Shown here: positions 17,202 to 24,649 of the stretch, one piece after another
How positions within the stretch are numbered: position 1 is the first letter of the stretch
Layout of the letters: each line of letters begins with the position of its first letter
NCBI GenBank assembly: GCA_947495795.1
Contig: CANMAI010000001.1
Location: 248,001-312,000 of the forward strand
Length of the DNA: 64,000 nucleotides
Direction of reading: 5' to 3'
From: an uncultured Paracoccaceae bacterium
GTDB taxonomy: Bacteria; Pseudomonadota; Alphaproteobacteria; Rhodobacterales; Rhodobacteraceae
Made by a program: the position numbers and the translations under genes
The notes under the pieces: generated by a model
Databases searched by the model: none
Seen by the model: only the letters and a program-made list of their open reading frames with translations
What the model was told of the DNA's origin: nothing

Positions 17202-18047
17202 TCAATAGAGCCCCTTCCGGGGCTGTGTAAGAAGGGGTGCCACCTGCACGAAAAGCCCGCCAGAAGCCAAGGATCCGGGCGTTGCAGGCAAGGGCTCGGC
17301 GCGCGGACGCTCAGACGCATCGGCCACATGGCGAATCTCGGGCAAATCGCCCACAACTTCCATATTGTGTACATATTCACCCGTCACAGGTGGTGGCGCG
17401 GCCTTACCACCCAAACCTGCAAGGATCCTGTCAAACCGCTTGGCATAGCGCTTGGCAAACTCCGGCGTGCGGGAATGATAAGCCCCCGCAGATTTCGACC
17501 AGGAGCCTGTTTCTCCGTACAGCCTGCGCAGGAACCCGGCGGCATAAAGCGCATTCACGCGTGGGTCGAACATCTCCTCGATCGAGCGGAAGGCATTGCC
17601 GTGCCAGCGGTAGTTGATCTGGAAGCACCCCACATCAAAACTGCGCGCACCCCTCTCATAGTGTACCATCACATAGGCCAAAGCCTCCTCGCGCGTGGCA
17701 AACCACTTGCCCACGCCCTCCATGTTCACCGTCCAGGGCCAAGCCCGATGCGCCCCGTCCAGAGAGCGCCCCGTTTCCGTAAGCGTGATCGCCTGCAAAA
17801 CCTTGGGCGGCACGCCTTCTGCCCGCGCGGCAAAGGCTCCCGCCTGATCGCACATCCCTGCAATCTCGGCAGGCGTTACAGGCACCACCTCTATCCTGCG
17901 CGCAGCTTCTGGCTGACGCTCTATCTCCGCATACATCAGCCCGCCCACAGGGGCGCGTGCTGCTTCCGATGCAGAAAGGCTCCGCCCGATCAACAGGCAG
18001 ACGAACAGGATCAACAGTCTGGGCCAAAGCGCCCGGGCGTGCGGCAT
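17202..18047 (-). CDS. Periplasmic lytic transglycosylase, probable flagellar SltF type
   Basis: 281-residue exported SLT-fold protein. It has a signal peptide (about residues 1-26, LLILFVCLLIGRSLSASEA) and then a lytic transglycosylase domain. Visible parts are the catalytic Glu in QAITLTETGRS, the S-F-D-V-G-C-F-Q-I-N motif and GYHS-like SAGAYHSRTPEFAKRYAKRF. Such enzymes cleave peptidoglycan to form 1,6-anhydro muropeptides. In Rhodobacter sphaeroides the transglycosylase SltF opens the wall for the rod because FlgJ lacks a muramidase domain, and FlgJ here is also single-domain. Its position 40 nt upstream of flhA supports that role. Confidence 0.85.
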   Translation of the reverse strand: MPHARALWPRLLILFVCLLIGRSLSASEAARAPVGGLMYAEIERQPEAARRIEVVPVTPAEIAGMCDQAGAFAARAEGVPPKVLQAITLTETGRSLDGAHRAWPWTVNMEGVGKWFATREEALAYVMVHYERGARSFDVGCFQINYRWHGNAFRSIEEMFDPRVNALYAAGFLRRLYGETGSWSKSAGAYHSRTPEFAKRYAKRFDRILAGLGGKAAPPPVTGEYVHNMEVVGDLPEIRHVADASERPRAEPLPATPGSLASGGLFVQVAPLLTQPRKGLY

Positions 18048-18122
18048 CAGGGGTTCTCCTCGGATTGCTCACCGTGGCCCCTTCTAGCGCAGTCATGGTT
18101 ACCAAGAAGTAATCAAGATCCC

Positions 18123-18476
18123 TCAGCGCCAAAGCTTTCGGATCCGGAGGAACCCACGATATCCAAGCTCTGCCATCTGCGCAAAGGGCGGCACATCCAG
18201 TGCCCGCGCAATCCATCGAAGGTAGGGCAGCTTTCGCCAGATAGCGGTAAACGCCGCCGCCCCGCTGGCCAGGCCGCCGTTCTCCCGCCGCACATGTAAC
18301 CGGCGCAGAGCCAGCGCCCTGGCCAGCCCCTCAAGCTTCACACCCGGATCACTCACATCCGTCCAGCGCACATCCTGCAGATGCACGACCTTCCGATAGA
18401 GGCCAATCTCGCGGCGGCATACAGGGCAGCCACCATCATAAAACACTTCGCGGGCAGAGAGAGGGTCTTGCATCAT
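18123..18476 (-). CDS. DCC-family (DUF393) thiol-disulfide protein
   Basis: 117-residue protein of the DUF393/DCC family. The N-terminal signature VFYDGGCPVCRREI includes the D-x-x-C-P-x-C motif that names the family, followed by a thioredoxin-like fold and the C-terminal basic helix RGFLRIRKLW. The family is proposed to be a thiol-disulfide oxidoreductase; its substrates are unknown. It diverges from the photolyase-like gene with an 87-nt gap. It also sits near the flagellar transglycosylase, but nothing links it to motility. Confidence 0.85.
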   Translation of the reverse strand: MMQDPLSAREVFYDGGCPVCRREIGLYRKVVHLQDVRWTDVSDPGVKLEGLARALALRRLHVRRENGGLASGAAAFTAIWRKLPYLRWIARALDVPPFAQMAELGYRGFLRIRKLWR

Positions 18477-18563
18477 ATCCCGGAACTAGGCCGCAAATAT
18501 CATGCGTCAGCGCGGCTCGAAGCCGCAGGCAAGCGGGCTAATTATCTCTGAAAGGAGAAACTC

Positions 18564-19772
18564 ATGTTCCACCCCGCCACCCGCGCCGAAGCCCTCAGGC
18601 GGCTTGATACCTTCGCTCCCAAGGCAGGCCGTTCCTACGCAAGCCGGCGCAACTACGATACCGGCCCCGGCATTCGCACCGATGTCTCCCAGCTTTCCCC
18701 CTATATCGGCCGCCGGATGATCACGGAGGCGGAGGTGGTGGAAACCGTGCTCACCCATCACAGCCTTTCCTGGGCCGAGAAATTCGTGCAGGAAGTGCTC
18801 TGGCGCACCTATTTCAAAGGCTGGCTGGAGCATCGGCCGGTTGTGTGGGAAAGCTACAAAACCGGGCTGCTTGCGGATCTGGAGATAACGCCAGAGCCGC
18901 TTTGGCGCAAGGCGACTGAAGGTCAAACAGGTATTGAGGCCTTCGACGCTTGGGCAAAGGAACTTCAGGAAACCGGCTATCTCCACAACCACGCGCGCAT
19001 GTGGTTCGCCTCCATCTGGGTCTTCACGCTGGGCCTTCCCTGGCGCATCGGGGCGGATTTCTTTCTTCGCCATCTGATAGACGGAGATGCCGCCGCCAAC
19101 ACGCTCAGCTGGCGCTGGGTTGCCGGGCTGCACACACCGGGCAAATCCTACACCGCACGTACTGCGAACATCGCCAAATACACCGAAGGCCGGTTTGCCG
19201 ATACGGAAGGTCTCACGCAAAATCCGGCACCGCTCGAAGAAGGCGGCCTCCCGCCCCGCGAAAAGTTACGTGCGCCCGCGCCCCTAACTGCCGCCCCGAC
19301 GCTCTACCTGCTGACATCCGAAGACCTTTCACCGGACATTCCTGCCGCGCTCGATCTCCGCAGCGTCGCGGCGCTGAACCTCGCGGCCTGTAGAAGCCCG
19401 TTGCCCATCAGCCCACATGTCGAAGCCTTCGACAAGGCGGCCGTGACAGACGCCGCCGCGCGTCTGAATCACACCTGCACCGCGCTGGAAAGCACCACGC
19501 CGGAGGCCGTGATCTCACTCGCCCAAAGCAGAAATGCAACGCAGATCGCCACGGCATTCCTGCACCGGGGCTGGACTAGGGACTGGATGGAAGCCGCGCG
19601 CCCGCAGCTTGAGGCGGCAAATCTGACAGTAGCGGAGCATCAGCGCCCATGGGACAAGGCCTTCCACCCCCATGCGAAATCCGGCTTCTTCGCACTCCGC
19701 AAGAAGATCCCGGAAACGCTGGGCGAACTGGGGCTGGGCCCGCAGGCAATGCCGCTCTTCGCACAAGAATGA
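18564..19772 (+). CDS. Photolyase/cryptochrome-like FAD protein with unusual domain order
   Basis: This 402-residue protein opens directly with a photolyase FAD-binding helical domain. The sequence runs through SQLSPYIGRRMIT, FVQEVLWRTYFKGWLEHRP, GIEAFDAWAKELQETGYLHNHARM, and IDGDAAANTLSWRWVAGLHTPG followed by TANIAKYTEG. The N-terminal alpha/beta antenna domain of photolyases is absent. Instead, after a Pro-rich linker (about residue 230), residues about 250-400 look like an alpha/beta domain (TLYLLTSEDLSPDI, then WDKAFHPHAKSGFFALRKKI), as if the order were swapped. Light-driven DNA repair or blue-light sensing is the family role; activity here is unproven. It starts behind an AAAGGAGAA ribosome-binding site. 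Confidence 0.82.
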   Translation: MFHPATRAEALRRLDTFAPKAGRSYASRRNYDTGPGIRTDVSQLSPYIGRRMITEAEVVETVLTHHSLSWAEKFVQEVLWRTYFKGWLEHRPVVWESYKTGLLADLEITPEPLWRKATEGQTGIEAFDAWAKELQETGYLHNHARMWFASIWVFTLGLPWRIGADFFLRHLIDGDAAANTLSWRWVAGLHTPGKSYTARTANIAKYTEGRFADTEGLTQNPAPLEEGGLPPREKLRAPAPLTAAPTLYLLTSEDLSPDIPAALDLRSVAALNLAACRSPLPISPHVEAFDKAAVTDAAARLNHTCTALESTTPEAVISLAQSRNATQIATAFLHRGWTRDWMEAARPQLEAANLTVAEHQRPWDKAFHPHAKSGFFALRKKIPETLGELGLGPQAMPLFAQE

Positions 19773-19774
19773 TC

Positions 19775-20227
19775 TCAGGCGCTGACGGTCACCTCCGTCA
19801 GCACCGAATTGGCAATGAAGCAATCCTCATGCGCTTTGTGATGCAGCACCGCCACAGCATCCGCATCCGGCCCGCCAGCCGCCCAGGCAATCACGGGGTT
19901 CAGTACCACATGGCTCACCCACATCTTGCCATCCTTCCGGCTCATCCGCCCCGTTGCCTTGTCCACATAGCGCTCCACAACATAACCAGCCCGCCGCGCA
20001 TGATCCAGAAACCACAGCATATGACAGGCCGACAATGCGGATACATAAGCCTCCTCCGGGTCCAGCGCCGCCTCCACCGAATGCGGCAGCGGCACGACAT
20101 GGGGCGAGGCGGAGCCGGGCACCGTGATCCCGCCATCCAGCACGATCTCATGCGCCCGGCTGTAAGTGTTGGCCTTGAAATCTGCGCCATCCAGCGCCCA
20201 GCGTACATCCACCACATACTCAGCCAT
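19775..20227 (-). CDS. OsmC/Ohr-family protein
   Basis: 150-residue OsmC-fold protein of the peroxide-reducing or stress family. Visible features are the YSRAHEIVLDGG turn, the conserved PEEAYVSALSACHMLWFL helix carrying the first active cysteine (SACHM), and HHKAHEDCFIANSVLTEVTV with the second cysteine. The two-Cys arrangement supports thiol peroxidase chemistry. The ATG at 20227 overlaps the end of bchO by 8 nt, so it ends the crtA-bchI-bchD-bchO transcript. It may protect against peroxides made during pigment synthesis; that is inference from its place. Confidence 0.85.
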   Translation of the reverse strand: MAEYVVDVRWALDGADFKANTYSRAHEIVLDGGITVPGSASPHVVPLPHSVEAALDPEEAYVSALSACHMLWFLDHARRAGYVVERYVDKATGRMSRKDGKMWVSHVVLNPVIAWAAGGPDADAVAVLHHKAHEDCFIANSVLTEVTVSA

Positions 20228-21071
20228 CCAAAATCTCCCTTGCAAGATCCGCAAACAATCCGGGGTGCTCCTCATGCATCAGGTGGCCGTAGTCAGGATA
20301 GTCCACAACCCGAACCTTGCGCATTCGCGCGGCCTCCCGGCGTGTCCCGGCGGGCGGCACTGCCCCGTCCTTCAGCCCGATCGCAAAAGTCACCGGCACA
20401 TCCACATCCGGCAACGCCTTTAGCAAGGGTTCCAGATCCCAGCGCGCCATCATCTTGAGCGCCCCGTCCACATGTCCAGGGTCGCTCACCAGCCTCTGGT
20501 AAAGCGCCAGCCCCCGCGCATCCAGCCTGCTACCCGTGCCCTCGATCAGATTGCGCACCGAACTGGCCCCCGAAGCACTCCACGAAAAGAACCGCGCCGT
20601 CAGGGGGTTGAGCGAGAGGAGCTTGGCCAAAGGCGGAAAGACAGCGCCCGCCAGCCCCTCAAAGGGCCGGAGCGCCGCATTCAGCGCCAGCACGCGGCCC
20701 ACAGGACGATGCCGTGCCATCTCCAGCGCAATCGCGGCACCCGCCGAATGGCCGACGATCAGCGCAGGCCGAAATTCCTCAGCCTCCAGCAGCGCGCCGA
20801 GATCCTCCGCCATCGCAGGCAGGCTGGAACGCCCGCTCCCCGCCGTTTCGGTAAACCCGTGCCCTGGCAGATCCACCGCCAGAACATCATGCGCCTCGGC
20901 CAGCATCGGCAGCATGTCCCGCCAGCTATGCGTCGCCCCGCCCGCGCCGTGGATCAGCAGAACTTGCGCGCCGGCACCGCCCCTCTGCACATGCCACCTA
21001 TGCCTGCGCGTGGCCACGAACCGGCTCAGCGCTGCGTTCGGCCAATCCGCCTTTTCCCGCGCCCAATCCAT
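20220..21071 (-). CDS. bchO: Alpha/beta hydrolase BchO
   Basis: 283-residue alpha/beta hydrolase found in nearly all Rhodobacteraceae photosynthesis clusters after bchI and bchD. Motifs are HG-oxyanion VLLIHGAGGATHSW, DLPGHGFTE, the nucleophile elbow GHSAGA and the C-terminal catalytic His in YGHLMHEEHPG. It is linked to the magnesium chelatase step, and its precise substrate is unsettled. It starts 3 nt after the bchD stop and overlaps the OsmC-family gene downstream. Confidence 0.92.
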   Translation of the reverse strand: MDWAREKADWPNAALSRFVATRRHRWHVQRGGAGAQVLLIHGAGGATHSWRDMLPMLAEAHDVLAVDLPGHGFTETAGSGRSSLPAMAEDLGALLEAEEFRPALIVGHSAGAAIALEMARHRPVGRVLALNAALRPFEGLAGAVFPPLAKLLSLNPLTARFFSWSASGASSVRNLIEGTGSRLDARGLALYQRLVSDPGHVDGALKMMARWDLEPLLKALPDVDVPVTFAIGLKDGAVPPAGTRREAARMRKVRVVDYPDYGHLMHEEHPGLFADLAREILDG

Positions 21072-21074
21072 GGC

Positions 21075-22763
21075 CTAACCCACCAAAGCCGCATCAACGC
21101 TGCGCGAAATGCCCCGCGCATCCGCCCGCGGCAGTGGCAGATACGTGCCCCCCAAGGCTGCCGCCAGATCCGCCGCCTGCGTCTGCGGCCGCTGGCTCGT
21201 GTCAATCACAATAGAGGGCAGCAGGGCCGTCCGCACCGCCCGCGCCACCGCCAGCGCGTCTTCCGAAGCCTGCGCCCGCCCGGGTGCGCCATCCCGCGCG
21301 ATATTGGCCTTCCCGTCAGTCAGAAACACCAGCGCGGGCATCTGCCCCCGCCGCTTGCATTGGTCGGCCAGCGCAAGAGCCGCCTCCAGCCCTGCCGCCA
21401 AAGGCGTGCCACCCCCACCCGGCAGGCCCGCCAGCCGCCGCTTTGTCTGCACAAGGCTCCGCGTCGGCGGCAACAGGATCTCAGCACTCTCCCCGCGAAA
21501 CGCGATCAGCGCCACATCCTCGCGACGCACATAAGCCTCGCCCAGCATCAGCTCAATCGCACCCTTGGCCTCGGCCAGCCGCCCCAAAGCGGAGGAACCG
21601 GAGGCATCCACCACGAAGATCACAATCCGCTCCAAAGCCTCGGAATACCGCCGCACCCGCACATCATCGGCGCGCACGAGCACACGCGCGGGCGCATCCG
21701 GCTGCATCCGCCGCCGGATCGGCTGCCACGGTGCCGCCGCCCGCAACGTTCCAATCAGATCGAGCCGCGCAGCACCCCGCACATCGCCCCGCACAGATCC
21801 CGCAGGCCGCCCGCGCTTCGATCCCTTGATCTCACCCCCAGCTCCGGCCCCTCTGGCTGCCAAAGGCCGCAAGGCACCGCCCGCCGCAAGCCGCGCCAGC
21901 ACGTCCGCAGGCAGGTTCGCCGCCACCGCTTCCAGCAGAACCTCCTTTGGAATGTCGCCCAGAGGTTTATCCGCAGCGCCCTCTTCCTCGGGCGTTTCCG
22001 GGGGGGCCTCTGGCGGAGGCGGTGCATCAGGTATCTCCTCGTCCACCTCCGGCATCCGCAGCGCCCGCGGCCCCAGCACCATCCGCGCCGCCCAGCGCAC
22101 AGCCGCCTCCGTCAAAACGGCATCCCCATCCAACGCAGCCTTCGCCCGCGCAGCCCGCAACGCCAACAACGGTGCGCGAAGCGAAGGGATGCCAAGCGCC
22201 GCCGCTGCCTCGACAAACAGAGCAGCATCACCGTCACCAATCCGAAACGCCGCCAGCCGCTCCGCCGCCCGCGCCATATCAAAACCGACCAAAACACCGG
22301 GCCGCCTGACCCCCTCCAGAGAACTCCAAAAGGCCAGCCTGTCGCGCAATCCCGCGGGCATTGCCTCTTCCGGCTCGGCCCCCTCGTCCAGTGCCAGAAC
22401 TGCAAACCCGATCCCCTGATCCATGGCCAATGAAATCCGCGCGGCCAGGGCACCGCCCATACGCTCGGCCATCGGCAGCACCAAAGTACCACCACCAACC
22501 TCGCCCAGAAGCCCCACACTCATCACCGGTCGCCCGGCGCTCAACGTCGCTGTCAGATCCAGCCCGCCCAGCAGCCGCGCGTCCTCGACACCCGGCGGCA
22601 CCCGGCGCACTGGCCTGCGGGCAATGGCCTTCGCCTCCGCCACCAAGGCTTCGCGCACCGGTCCCGCACGCGCACGCAAGGCCACACCGCCAAGGGAAGG
22701 ATCCAGTGCCACAAGCACCATTGCCACCAGCGTATCCGCCCAGATATCGGGCGCTTGCGTCAC
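21075..22763 (-). CDS. bchD: Magnesium chelatase subunit D (BchD)
   Basis: 562-residue D subunit of the ATP-dependent Mg-chelatase that inserts magnesium into protoporphyrin IX. It has an N-terminal AAA-like domain without intact Walker motifs, a Pro/Glu-rich acidic linker (PDAPPPPEAPPETPEEEG, about residue 250), and a C-terminal von Willebrand A domain with the MIDAS motif DASGSS near residue 390 and TDGKANI. It overlaps bchI by 4 nt. Together with BchI and BchH (outside the window) it commits porphyrin to bacteriochlorophyll. Confidence 0.96.
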   Translation of the reverse strand: MTQAPDIWADTLVAMVLVALDPSLGGVALRARAGPVREALVAEAKAIARRPVRRVPPGVEDARLLGGLDLTATLSAGRPVMSVGLLGEVGGGTLVLPMAERMGGALAARISLAMDQGIGFAVLALDEGAEPEEAMPAGLRDRLAFWSSLEGVRRPGVLVGFDMARAAERLAAFRIGDGDAALFVEAAAALGIPSLRAPLLALRAARAKAALDGDAVLTEAAVRWAARMVLGPRALRMPEVDEEIPDAPPPPEAPPETPEEEGAADKPLGDIPKEVLLEAVAANLPADVLARLAAGGALRPLAARGAGAGGEIKGSKRGRPAGSVRGDVRGAARLDLIGTLRAAAPWQPIRRRMQPDAPARVLVRADDVRVRRYSEALERIVIFVVDASGSSALGRLAEAKGAIELMLGEAYVRREDVALIAFRGESAEILLPPTRSLVQTKRRLAGLPGGGGTPLAAGLEAALALADQCKRRGQMPALVFLTDGKANIARDGAPGRAQASEDALAVARAVRTALLPSIVIDTSQRPQTQAADLAAALGGTYLPLPRADARGISRSVDAALVG

Positions 22764-23776
22764 GCGCCCAGCACCTCATCCACCACGCGCATCACTCGCA
22801 CGGTGGAGCCTGCCTCGTCCAGCGGATCACGCCGCAACCGGTGCCGCAGGGCAGAGGCGGCAATGCCCCGCAGATGCACAACATCCACCACCTCGGCACT
22901 GGCCAGCGCCGCCACGGCCCGCGCCGCCCGCATCAGGGTCAGCTCTCCCCGCAGCCCGTCAGCGCCCAGCGCGATGCACAACTCCGCTGCCTTCTCCAGA
23001 ACAGCATCCGGCACCTCGACGCGCGGCAAAACCTCCCGTGCCAGTAAAATCTTCTTCCGCGCCGCACCATCCCTGCGAGACCACTTTTTCACAAACGCCG
23101 CTGGATCCTGTTCAAAGGCATCGCGCCTGCGGATTACCTCGATCCGCTCCTTGATTTCCGTGGGCGAGGCGACCTCCACCGAAAGCCCAAACCTATCCAG
23201 AAGCTGGGGCCGCAACTCCCCCTCCTCCGGATTGCCCGATCCAACAATCACGAATTTCGCGGCATGGCGCACGGAAAGCCCCTCACGCTCCACTACATTC
23301 TCGCCGGAAGCCGCCACGTCGAGCAGCAAATCGACAATGTGGTCCTCCAGCAGGTTGACCTCATCGATATAGAGGAACCCCCGGTTCGCCGCCGCCAGCA
23401 ATCCAGGCTCAAACGCCTTCTCACCCCGCGTCAGCGCCCGCTCCAGATCCAGAGCACCAACCACCCTGTCTTCCGTCGCGCCCAAGGGCAGGTCCACCAC
23501 AGGCGTCGCCACCTTCGCCGCCTTCTCTGGCTTCACCACGCTACAGTGCGGGCACTCCTTCGCCGGGGCGTCGAAAGCACAATTATAAGGGCATCCCCCC
23601 ACAATCTCGATCTTCGGCAGCAGCGCCGCCAAAGCCCGCACAGCGGTGGATTTGCCTGTGCCCCGGTCACCAAACACCAGAACACCGCCAATCGTCGGAT
23701 CAACGGCGCTCAGCATCAGCGCTTGTTTCATTTCGGTCTGGCCGACGATGGCGGAATAGGGGAAGGCACGTCTCAT
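22760..23776 (-). CDS. bchI: Magnesium chelatase ATPase subunit I (BchI)
   Basis: 338-residue AAA+ motor of the Mg-chelatase, the usual family length. Motifs are VGQTEMKQALML at the N-terminus, Walker A GDRGTGKSTAVRAL, a Cys-containing insertion (CPYNCAFDAPAKECPHC), Walker B FLYIDEVNLLEDHIVDLLLDVAASG, and sensor region FVIVGSGNPEEGELRPQLLDRFG. It lies 16 nt after crtA and overlaps bchD, so it belongs to a crtA-bchI-bchD-bchO unit identical in order to Rhodobacter. Confidence 0.97.
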   Translation of the reverse strand: MRRAFPYSAIVGQTEMKQALMLSAVDPTIGGVLVFGDRGTGKSTAVRALAALLPKIEIVGGCPYNCAFDAPAKECPHCSVVKPEKAAKVATPVVDLPLGATEDRVVGALDLERALTRGEKAFEPGLLAAANRGFLYIDEVNLLEDHIVDLLLDVAASGENVVEREGLSVRHAAKFVIVGSGNPEEGELRPQLLDRFGLSVEVASPTEIKERIEVIRRRDAFEQDPAAFVKKWSRRDGAARKKILLAREVLPRVEVPDAVLEKAAELCIALGADGLRGELTLMRAARAVAALASAEVVDVVHLRGIAASALRHRLRRDPLDEAGSTVRVMRVVDEVLGA

Positions 23777-23792
23777 GAGGGGAACTTTCAGG

Positions 23793-24578
23793 TTACTCGG
23801 CGGCCAAGGTCAAGCTGTATCCGGCCAAAGGGTCCTGCCCGCCCCAGCTGCCCTCCGTCGCCAACACGCGAAAGCGGGCATAAAGCTCCTCCGCAAACCA
23901 GTCGCCCTCCCGCACCGCGCGAATAGCCTGCGCATGCGGGCCATCATGGCGGGCAAAGCGGGCCATGCTCTCTGCATCGGGCCAGATGGAGAATGTCACC
24001 TGATGCAGCCAAGGCACCTCGCCCACACCCTGCTTGAAGATCACATTCTCATCCGCTCCGATCGAAGCAGAGATATTGGGCACCCGCTTCCAGAATTTCA
24101 GCAGGATCGCAGGCCGTATCGTCGCCCGTGTCAGCGCCGCAATCGGCCCGCCCTGCACCTCACTGGCCGCATGAAACGGGATTTGACGAGACCATGCCCC
24201 CCGCGCCGACGTCGTCTCCAGATACACGCTCCACTGCTCCGCCGCGCGGGCACGATACCGCTCAAACACTGCGGAACGCTGCGTCTCCGCCTCCGCCGTC
24301 GCCAGATCCGGCCATGTCGTCAGGATCGCCACCAGCCCGGTGTCGGGCACGGGCGTAAACCCTTCGCCCGTGCCACCGCCCATCAGCTTGGCAAATCCCA
24401 GCCCCGGCAAGGCCCGTATTGCGCCGCGGGCCAGCCCCATCTGGGCAAAGGCCCAAAGCTTCGCCCGCCAGCCCCGGAACCGGAAGAAAGACAAAGTGAC
24501 AATCTGGCCTGACACATTTCCCGCATCCCGCGCAGCTGTTTCAAGTGATTGAGCCCCTGACATACCCTTTCTTGCCAT
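23793..24578 (-). CDS. crtA: Spheroidene monooxygenase CrtA
   Basis: 261-residue heme-containing monooxygenase family protein that makes spheroidenone from spheroidene in the presence of oxygen. Visible family segments are TLSFFRFRGWRAKLWAFAQM, GGGTGEGFTPVPDTGLVAILTTW, IRPAILLKFWKRVP and HQVTFSIWPDAESM. Another possible start lies five codons further in. It heads the crtA-bchI-bchD-bchO operon, facing away from crtI across 71 nt that contain a PpsR-type site. Its presence implies spheroidene-series carotenoids; crtC, crtD, crtE and crtF are not in the window. Confidence 0.93.
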   Translation of the reverse strand: MARKGMSGAQSLETAARDAGNVSGQIVTLSFFRFRGWRAKLWAFAQMGLARGAIRALPGLGFAKLMGGGTGEGFTPVPDTGLVAILTTWPDLATAEAETQRSAVFERYRARAAEQWSVYLETTSARGAWSRQIPFHAASEVQGGPIAALTRATIRPAILLKFWKRVPNISASIGADENVIFKQGVGEVPWLHQVTFSIWPDAESMARFARHDGPHAQAIRAVREGDWFAEELYARFRVLATEGSWGGQDPLAGYSLTLAAE

Positions 24579-24615
24579 AGGTTTTTCTCTCAGAAAAGAG
24601 GGCGCGGCGATTTGT

Positions 24616-24633
24616 TGTAAATTAAAACTGACA
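24616..24633 (+). promoter_or_regulatory. PpsR/CrtJ-type binding site between crtA and crtI
   Basis: TGT, twelve bases, then ACA: the recognised TGT-N12-ACA palindrome of the redox/light repressor PpsR (CrtJ). It lies in the 71-nt space between the divergent starts of crtA (24578) and crtI (24650), 16 nt before the crtI ATG, so it would cover both promoters. Only one such site was seen here; CrtJ often binds two cooperatively. Confidence 0.75.
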
Positions 24634-24649
24634 CTGCTAGCATCCGTTC

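Noticed and set aside
15713-18299. Long plus-strand open frames opposite flhA and the transglycosylase
   Set aside because: They are low-complexity Arg/His/Ser-rich shadows of conserved minus-strand genes.
20472-22433. A 653-codon open frame on the plus strand over bchO-bchD
   Set aside because: It is very rich in Arg, Pro, His and Gln with no motif, and antisense to well-supported bch genes.
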